From the NCBI GenBank assembly GCA_903888395.1, contig CAISTO010000345.1, forward strand, positions 1 through 11,072: a stretch of DNA of 11,072 bases, written 5' to 3'. A program made the translations under genes and the position numbers. This document shows positions 5,978 through 11,072 of this stretch, one piece after another; the first letter of the stretch is position 1, and every line of letters begins with the position of its first letter. This stretch comes from an uncultured Bacteroidota bacterium. GTDB taxonomy: Bacteria; Bacteroidota; Bacteroidia; UKL13-3. The notes beneath the pieces are model-generated. The model did no database searches and was not told where the DNA came from. It saw nothing but the letters and a program-made list of their open reading frames with translations.

Positions 5978-6393
5978 TAAGAATTGAAAAAATAATAGAT
6001 GCCAACACCCAACAAATAGTTTGGGATATCAGACATGAAGTTTTTGTAATTGGTCAAAATTGCCCAAAAGAATTAGAGTATGAGTTTGAAGAAGAAAGCA
6101 TTCATTTTATAGCATATTATAACAATGAACCGGCTGGAACTGCCAGAATTCGTGAAACAGAAAATGGTTACAAATTAGAACGATTTGCTGTTTTGGAAAA
6201 ATTCAGGGGACATGGAATTGGATCAGCTTTAGTCAAACATTTATTAGGCGAAACCATTCCATTTGGCAAAAAAATATATTTGCATGCGCAATTAACAGCA
6301 GCTCCTTTATATGCCAAAAATAACTTTAAACCAGCAGGTGAAAACTTTTGGGAAGCCGACATTGAACATGTAAAAATGGTTTATAGTAAGTAA
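5974..6393 (+). CDS. GNAT-family N-acetyltransferase (ElaA/YjcF-like)
   Basis: This is a compact 139-residue single-domain GNAT. It has an N-terminal IRHEVFVIGQNCPKELEYE segment (19-37), which is the ElaA-like R-x2-VF(V/I)-x2-Q pattern. A TARIRE beta strand follows, then the acetyl-CoA pyrophosphate loop RGHGIG (78-83), and ends with AAPLYAKNNFKPAGENFWE. Such enzymes move an acetyl group from acetyl-CoA to an amine; the substrate is not predictable. Translation is coupled to kynU through an ATGA overlap, and the stop lies two bases before the next ATG. It may serve amino-acid or metabolite acetylation, but the context gives no firm clue. Confidence 0.85.
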   Translation: MIRIEKIIDANTQQIVWDIRHEVFVIGQNCPKELEYEFEEESIHFIAYYNNEPAGTARIRETENGYKLERFAVLEKFRGHGIGSALVKHLLGETIPFGKKIYLHAQLTAAPLYAKNNFKPAGENFWEADIEHVKMVYSK

Positions 6394-6395
6394 AA

Positions 6396-7403
6396 ATGGA
6401 ACTTAAAAACGAACTGATTAACCAAATACATTTAATTATTGCCAATTCGAAAGAAAGGGCAATTCGTTCCGTTGATAGTGAACGAGCATTCATGTATTGG
6501 CAAATTGGTAAAGCCATTTTCGAAGAACAGCAGTTGGGAAAGGAAAGAGCAAAGTATGGGGAATTTTTAATAAAATCATTATCAAAAGAGTTGGAACCTC
6601 AGCTAGGTAAGGGATTCTCCTCAAGACAACTTGAACGTTACAGACAGTTTTATAGAGTTTTCCCAATTGCGTCCGCACTGCGGACGCAATTCAATTGGAC
6701 ACATTACAAGACTCTTATAAGTGTTGACAATAAGGATAAAAGAGAATTTTATATAGCTGAAACTGAAAACAACAATTGGACTGCAAGACAATTAGAACGT
6801 CAAATTAATAGCCAGCTTTTTGAAAGATTACTTATTAGCAATGATGTTGGATCTGTTTTAGCAATTGCGAGAAATGAAAAAGCACCAACTGATGCAAAAG
6901 AAATTATTAAAGATCCAATGTTTTTAGAATTTTTAGGACTTAAAAGAGAAAGTTCATATTATGAAAAAGACATTGAGAGTGCTATAATTACTCATTTGCA
7001 AGAATTTATATTAGAATTGGGTAATGGCTTTTCTTTTGTTGCCCGACAAAAAAGAATTCATTTAGAAGGTGATGAATTTTTTATTGACTTAGTTTTCTAT
7101 AACAGATTATTACAATGTTTTGTAATAATTGAAATAAAAACTTCTAAACTTACACATCAAGATATTGGTCAATTACAAATGTATGTTAATTATTACGACC
7201 GTTTTGAAAAGCAAGATTATGAAAACTCAACTATTGGAATATTATTATGTGCTGATAAAAATGATGCAGTAGTAAAAATATCTTTGCCTGAAAAAAACTC
7301 AAATATTATTGCTAGTAAATACAGTTTATATCTTCCTTCAGAAAAGCAATTAATAGAAGAATTGAAAAAAGAAATTAAAAAATTAGATAAGGAAAATGCA
7401 TAA
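6396..7403 (+). CDS. YhcG/DUF1016-family PD-(D/E)XK nuclease domain protein
   Basis: The 335 residues form the two-domain layout of this family. An N-terminal helical DUF1016_N part (about 8-165) shows AFMYWQIGKAIFEEQ, YGEFLIKSLSKEL, GFSSRQLERYRQFY and WTHYKTLISV. A C-terminal nuclease part (about 172-330) shows FLEFLGL, then FFIDLVFYNRLLQCFVIIEIKTSKLTHQDIGQLQMYVNYYDR. Candidate catalytic residues are Asp231 and the Glu246-x-Lys248 pair, with Gln259 as the following helix residue. Family members often sit near restriction-modification and other defense loci, and are thought to act on DNA or in mobile-element conflict; the substrate is not established. Here the gene stands without a methylase, squeezed between the GNAT gene (2-bp gap) and pth (18-bp gap). 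Its frame contains a GC-rich perfect palindrome over codons 90-99. Confidence 0.88.
   Translation: MELKNELINQIHLIIANSKERAIRSVDSERAFMYWQIGKAIFEEQQLGKERAKYGEFLIKSLSKELEPQLGKGFSSRQLERYRQFYRVFPIASALRTQFNWTHYKTLISVDNKDKREFYIAETENNNWTARQLERQINSQLFERLLISNDVGSVLAIARNEKAPTDAKEIIKDPMFLEFLGLKRESSYYEKDIESAIITHLQEFILELGNGFSFVARQKRIHLEGDEFFIDLVFYNRLLQCFVIIEIKTSKLTHQDIGQLQMYVNYYDRFEKQDYENSTIGILLCADKNDAVVKISLPEKNSNIIASKYSLYLPSEKQLIEELKKEIKKLDKENA
6665..6691. repeat. 27-bp GC-rich perfect palindrome inside the yhcG-like gene
   Basis: The 13-bp arms AATTGCGTCCGCA and its exact complement surround a single central C. The core GCGTCCGCA is much richer in G and C than the surrounding gene. It encodes the residues between FPI and FNW (ASALRTQ) and does not break the frame. 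There is no T-tract, so it is not a terminator. It would form a strong hairpin in mRNA or cruciform in DNA. Confidence 0.85.
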
Positions 7404-7421
7404 TTATATTACCCAAATTAT

Positions 7422-7982
7422 ATGAAATACTTAATTGTAGGTTTAGGAAATATTGGTGTTGAATATGCACAAACCCGTCATAATATTGGGTTTGATATTG
7501 CGGAAGCATTGGTAAAAAAACATGCAGGAAATTTTACAGTTCAAAAACATGCGCAATATGCGCAAGTGAATTTGCGTGGCCGACAAATGCACGTAATTAT
7601 GCCTACTACTTACATGAATTTAAGTGGAAAAGCAGTGCGCCATTGGATGACAGATTTGAAAATTCCAATTGAAAATATCTTTATTCTAGTAGATGACCTA
7701 GCCATTGATTTTGGCAAATTACGCATCAGGGCAAATGGTAGCGATGCTGGCCATAATGGACTCAAAAGTATCAATGAATTGTTGCTTACTCAAAATTATC
7801 CAAGGTTGCGCTTTGGCATTGGAAATAATTTCCCAAAAGGCCGTCAGGTGGAATATGTTTTAGGAAAATGGAATACTGATGAAATGAAGGAAATGCCTTT
7901 TTTAATTCATAAATCGGTTGACGCCATTGAAAGTTTTGTATTTAAAGGCTTGCCTCTAACCATGAGTGAATTTAATAAATAA
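7422..7982 (+). CDS. pth: Peptidyl-tRNA hydrolase
   Basis: Pth frees tRNA from peptidyl-tRNA that drops off the ribosome and is essential in most bacteria. The 186 residues show all hallmarks: VGLGNIG with Asn10, TRHNIGFD with catalytic His20, PTTYMNLSGKAV with the substrate-binding Asn, ILVDDLAIDFGKLRIR with the Asp that polarises the histidine, and GSDAGHNGLKSI with a further tRNA-contact Asn. The ending LRFGIGN...VEYVLGKW is also standard. The length is normal. The stop shares one base with the menE start (TAATG). Confidence 0.97.
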   Translation: MKYLIVGLGNIGVEYAQTRHNIGFDIAEALVKKHAGNFTVQKHAQYAQVNLRGRQMHVIMPTTYMNLSGKAVRHWMTDLKIPIENIFILVDDLAIDFGKLRIRANGSDAGHNGLKSINELLLTQNYPRLRFGIGNNFPKGRQVEYVLGKWNTDEMKEMPFLIHKSVDAIESFVFKGLPLTMSEFNK

Positions 7983-9064
7983 TGCAATTATTTATTAAAC
8001 ATATTGCATATCAAATTGAATCGTTAAGCGATTTAGAAAAAATAGATAAAAGCGTACTGAATATTAACGAAACAAAAGCCTTTTCTTTTCTTGAAAATTG
8101 GTTTCATAACAATGGATTTACCTTTCAAAGTTCAGGAAGTACGGGGGTTCCCAAACAATTTACATTTACAAAAGAAGAACTGATTTGGTCGGCTACACAA
8201 ACTAATAATTACTTAAGTTTAAAGCAAAATTCACCACATTTTTTTATTTGTTTAGACATTCATTTAGTAGCTGGCGCTATGCTTTTGGCTAGGGCAATTT
8301 TATTAAATGCAAAAGTTACAATAGTCAATCCAAGTTCCAATCCATTTGAGAACTTAACTGAAAATCATCCTTATACTTTTGCTTCTTTGGTGCCCATGCA
8401 ATTGCAAAGCATTTTGAACACCCAAAATGGTGAAAATATATTGAATAAATTTGAAAACATTTTATTAGGAGGTGCGCCTGCTTCTGAAAGTTTAATCAAG
8501 CAATGTGCAAATTTAAAAGCAAATATTTGGGCTACTTATGGCATGACAGAAACTTTAAGTCATATTGCTTTACGCCATTTAAAAACCGAAAATTCATTTC
8601 AATTATTGCCCAATAATGAAATTGCTTTAAGCAAAGAAAATACTTTAAAAATTAAAAATATAATTACCAAAAACCAATGGTTACAAACCAATGATTTGGC
8701 TGAAATAACTCCGAATGGATTTAGTATATTAGGAAGAATAGACTTTATAATAAACAGTGGCGGTTTTAAAGTAAATGCATTGAAAATAGAAAATGAAATT
8801 GCAGCTTATTTAACTTTAAAAAAAATACCCGAATTCCCTTATTTTGTGGGAAGTTTGCCTGATAAAATTTTAGGAGAAAAGGCAGTCATTTACATGGAAA
8901 AAACTTGTTCGGAAACGATTGAATTTTCATTGCTAAAAACCTATTTAAAAGACCATTTAAAGCCATACGAAATTCCAAAACAAATAGTTTTTGTAAATGA
9001 ATTTTACTATACCCAAAGTCAAAAAATAGATCGGTTGAAAATAATTCAAACTATTAATAATTAA
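7982..9064 (+). CDS. menE: Short o-succinylbenzoate-CoA ligase-like AMP-forming enzyme
   Basis: This is an adenylate-forming (ANL) enzyme of 360 residues. Motifs in order are the P-loop SSGSTGVPK (50-58), YGMTET (186-191), TNDLAE with the ribose-binding Asp (236-241), the hinge GRIDFIINSGGFKVN (251-265), and the catalytic lysine in TQSQKIDR (Lys348). Typical acyl-CoA synthetases exceed 480 residues. The missing N-terminal portion is characteristic of the short MenE of Bacteroidota, which activates o-succinylbenzoate in menaquinone synthesis. No other men gene is in the window, so a ligase for a different small acid cannot be excluded. It is translationally coupled to pth and its stop lies five bases from the convergent PBP gene. 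Confidence 0.82.
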   Translation: MQLFIKHIAYQIESLSDLEKIDKSVLNINETKAFSFLENWFHNNGFTFQSSGSTGVPKQFTFTKEELIWSATQTNNYLSLKQNSPHFFICLDIHLVAGAMLLARAILLNAKVTIVNPSSNPFENLTENHPYTFASLVPMQLQSILNTQNGENILNKFENILLGGAPASESLIKQCANLKANIWATYGMTETLSHIALRHLKTENSFQLLPNNEIALSKENTLKIKNIITKNQWLQTNDLAEITPNGFSILGRIDFIINSGGFKVNALKIENEIAAYLTLKKIPEFPYFVGSLPDKILGEKAVIYMEKTCSETIEFSLLKTYLKDHLKPYEIPKQIVFVNEFYYTQSQKIDRLKIIQTINN

Positions 9065-9069
9065 ACAAA

Positions 9070-11072
9070 TTATTCTTCCGTAAAAGGATCTCCAGATTTG
9101 TTTTCAGGTTTAAATTTATCGCAGTCTAATTCTATGGTTAAATCAGATTTTGGTGCGGTCCAGTTTGGAACAATTTCTACTAGTTTTTGTTGTTGAACGG
9201 CTTTCATATAATTGCCAAAAATTGGCATTGCCATAGCAGAACCACTTCCTAAATCCATACTCCTGAAGTGAATGGCTCTTTCCTCAAAACCTGTCCATAC
9301 ACCGGTAGTTAGCGTAGGCGTAATGCCAATAAACCAACCATCGCTATAGTTTTGCGTAGTTCCGGTTTTGCCGCCTACAGCGCCTTGAATGGCGTATTGG
9401 TATTTTATTTTTGCAGCCGTTCCGTGTGTGGTTACTTTTTCCAACATTTTACACATTACATAACTTGTTTGTTCGCTTAAAGCTTCCCTACTTTCTACCT
9501 TTGGTTCATAAATTAAATTGCCGTTTTTATCTGTTATTTTCACTAAATAATTGGGTTTTATCCAAACGCCATTATTAGCAAAAGTGCTAAAAGCACCAGT
9601 CATTTCAAAAACCGAAATGTCGGCAGTTCCTAAAGCGGTAGCTGGGTATGGCCCCATTTCGCTTTCAACACCCATTTTTTTAGCAATATTAATTACTTGT
9701 TTAATGGCATCAGGTCCTAAGTTTTTCAAAACATTTAATGCAATTAAATTTACTGAAAACTGTAAACCTCTGTACATAGTCATATCGCCAGTTGTATATT
9801 CTTCATCAGCATTTCCTGGATTATAATCAGGGTAACCTTCAAACTGTACCGGTTTGTTTGGGTAAACAGAACAAGGAGAAATTCCGTTATCAACTGCAAG
9901 TGTATAAACAAAAGGCTTAAAAGTAGAGCCAACCTGGCGTTTTGAACTTTGATTGACATGGTCGTATTTAAAATGCTTGTAATTATTTCCACCAACCCAA
10001 GCCCTAATTTGTCCATTTTTAGGATCCATGCTTAACATGCCACATTGCATAAAATATTTGTAGTATTTTAAACTATCCAAAGGTGTCATCATGGTATCAA
10101 TTTCACCTCTTGCAGTGCTATAAACTTTCATTTTTACAATGGTATTAAACTGCTTATCTATATCAGCCTGACTTAAGTTTTGTTCCTTACAAATTCTGTA
10201 TCTATCACAACGTTTCATGGCCATAGTGATTAATTCTTTGTGGCTTCCCCAAGGTTCTCTTCCTTTCCAATGCGCAAAAAATTTCTTTTGCATAACTTGC
10301 AAATGATTTTCCACTGCTAATTCCGCTTGAGCTTGCATTTTTGAATGAATAGTCGTATAAATCTTCAATCCATCTTTGTATAGATTATAACCATTTTCAT
10401 CGGCCCATGTCATTAATTCCATACGCAAATGCTCTCTAAAATAAGTAGCTAATCCTTCGTTATGGTCGTCTTCTTGGTAATTTAATTTAATTTCTTCTTG
10501 CTTAAATTTTGAAGCTTCGCTGTTGGTTAAATAACCATTTTTTAGCATTTGATTTAATACAGTATTTCTCCTATTTAAAGCGCTTGCTGGATTTCTATTT
10601 GGATTAAATTTGGTAATTCCTTTTAACATTCCAACCAATAAAGCAGCTTCTGGCGCATTTAAATCTTTTGGCGATTTTCCAAAAAATACTTTTGCCGCAC
10701 TTCTAATTCCAAAAGCATTTCCACCAAATTCCACGGTATTAAAATACATGGTTAAAATTTCTTGTTTGGTATATCTTTTTTCAATTTGAATGGCTGTAAT
10801 CCATTCTTGTAATTTAGTAATTACTTTTTCATGAAAATGTTTGAAACGTTTGCGTTGAAATAAATTTTTTGCAAGCTGCTGAGTGATGGTACTTCCACCT
10901 TGTTTTTTACCCATTAAATTATAAATAATAATGGTAAATAATCGGTTGTTATCAACGCCACTGTGATCATAAAAACGAATGTCTTCGGTTGCTATCAGTG
11001 CGTTTAACAGTTGCGGACTCAATTCTTCAAAGTTGGCATTGCTTCTGTTCTGTAAAAAATATTTACCCAATA
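9070..11072 (-). CDS. Penicillin-binding protein 1A, bifunctional glycosyltransferase/transpeptidase (5' end missing)
   Basis: The frame stays open to the right edge, so the N-terminal cytoplasmic tail and membrane anchor lie outside; the TTG near 11070 is not a start. Counting from the first visible residues, the family 51 glycosyltransferase shows ATEDIRFYDHSGVD with catalytic Glu29, GGSTITQQLAKNL (58-70), and ILTMYFNTVEFGGNAFGIRSAA (105-126). The transpeptidase has STFK at 382-385 (nucleophile Ser382), SVN at 439-441 and KTGTT at 568-572. Together these polymerise and crosslink peptidoglycan in the periplasm. A linker segment between the two domains (about 255-345) is typical of Bacteroidota class A PBPs. 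The C-terminus, after the transpeptidase, is short and acidic. The gene converges on menE with no terminator between. Confidence 0.95.
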   Translation of the reverse strand, partial: LGKYFLQNRSNANFEELSPQLLNALIATEDIRFYDHSGVDNNRLFTIIIYNLMGKKQGGSTITQQLAKNLFQRKRFKHFHEKVITKLQEWITAIQIEKRYTKQEILTMYFNTVEFGGNAFGIRSAAKVFFGKSPKDLNAPEAALLVGMLKGITKFNPNRNPASALNRRNTVLNQMLKNGYLTNSEASKFKQEEIKLNYQEDDHNEGLATYFREHLRMELMTWADENGYNLYKDGLKIYTTIHSKMQAQAELAVENHLQVMQKKFFAHWKGREPWGSHKELITMAMKRCDRYRICKEQNLSQADIDKQFNTIVKMKVYSTARGEIDTMMTPLDSLKYYKYFMQCGMLSMDPKNGQIRAWVGGNNYKHFKYDHVNQSSKRQVGSTFKPFVYTLAVDNGISPCSVYPNKPVQFEGYPDYNPGNADEEYTTGDMTMYRGLQFSVNLIALNVLKNLGPDAIKQVINIAKKMGVESEMGPYPATALGTADISVFEMTGAFSTFANNGVWIKPNYLVKITDKNGNLIYEPKVESREALSEQTSYVMCKMLEKVTTHGTAAKIKYQYAIQGAVGGKTGTTQNYSDGWFIGITPTLTTGVWTGFEERAIHFRSMDLGSGSAMAMPIFGNYMKAVQQQKLVEIVPNWTAPKSDLTIELDCDKFKPENKSGDPFTEE

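Noticed and set aside
6168..6678. Minus-strand frames opposite the GNAT and yhcG-like genes
   Set aside because: They lie wholly antisense to two genes with clear family motifs, have no promoter and show no domain character.
9062..9072. Search for a terminator between menE and the convergent PBP1A gene
   Set aside because: Only five bases separate the stops and no hairpin is visible; transcription probably runs into the opposite gene on each side.
9551..10016. Plus- and minus-strand frames within the PBP1A gene
   Set aside because: They overlap the transpeptidase-coding region in other frames and show no independent features.

Overview
The window is low-GC DNA from a member of the Bacteroidota. 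Three things support this: a type IX secretion (T9SS) C-terminal sorting domain at the left edge, promoter -7 boxes of the Bacteroidota TAnnTTTG type instead of sigma70 boxes, and starts without clear Shine-Dalgarno sequences. A short MenE and a de novo NAD-type kynureninase fit the same phylum. The order or genus cannot be told from the window.

Layout. (1) 1-582: the 3' end of a secreted Ig-like/T9SS protein, closed by a terminator. (2) 680-1069, minus strand: a small exported protein made of six 16-residue YDGSGRQIGK-type repeats. (3) About 1219-3191: a compact accessory cassette. It holds two related operator palindromes, an AbiEi-type antitoxin/repressor gene, an AbiEii-type nucleotidyltransferase toxin gene cut by one in-frame TAA, and a strong terminator. 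An 18-bp direct repeat lies on both sides of it. (4) 3274-4634: a FemAB/GNAT-fold transferase gene overlapping by one base a lipoprotein gene with a degenerate Rieske-like fold. (5) 4718-9064: a tightly packed plus-strand run of kynU, an ElaA-like GNAT gene, a YhcG/DUF1016 PD-(D/E)XK nuclease gene, pth and menE. (6) 9070-11072, minus strand: a penicillin-binding protein 1A gene, convergent with menE and cut by the window end.

How the genes work together. The housekeeping part covers kynurenine/NAD metabolism, peptidyl-tRNA recycling, menaquinone synthesis and peptidoglycan synthesis. Two parts look accessory: the abiE module, and the yhcG-like gene wedged between the GNAT gene and pth. The abiE module is the most informative region. 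Its two operators share 17 of 19 bases and lie 77 bp apart on either side of the probable promoter, as expected for AbiEi autorepression. The toxin carries a single nonsense codon just before its last conserved block. The whole unit sits between direct repeats whose right copy is the 3' half of its terminator. The yhcG-like gene carries a GC-rich, 27-bp perfect palindrome inside its reading frame.
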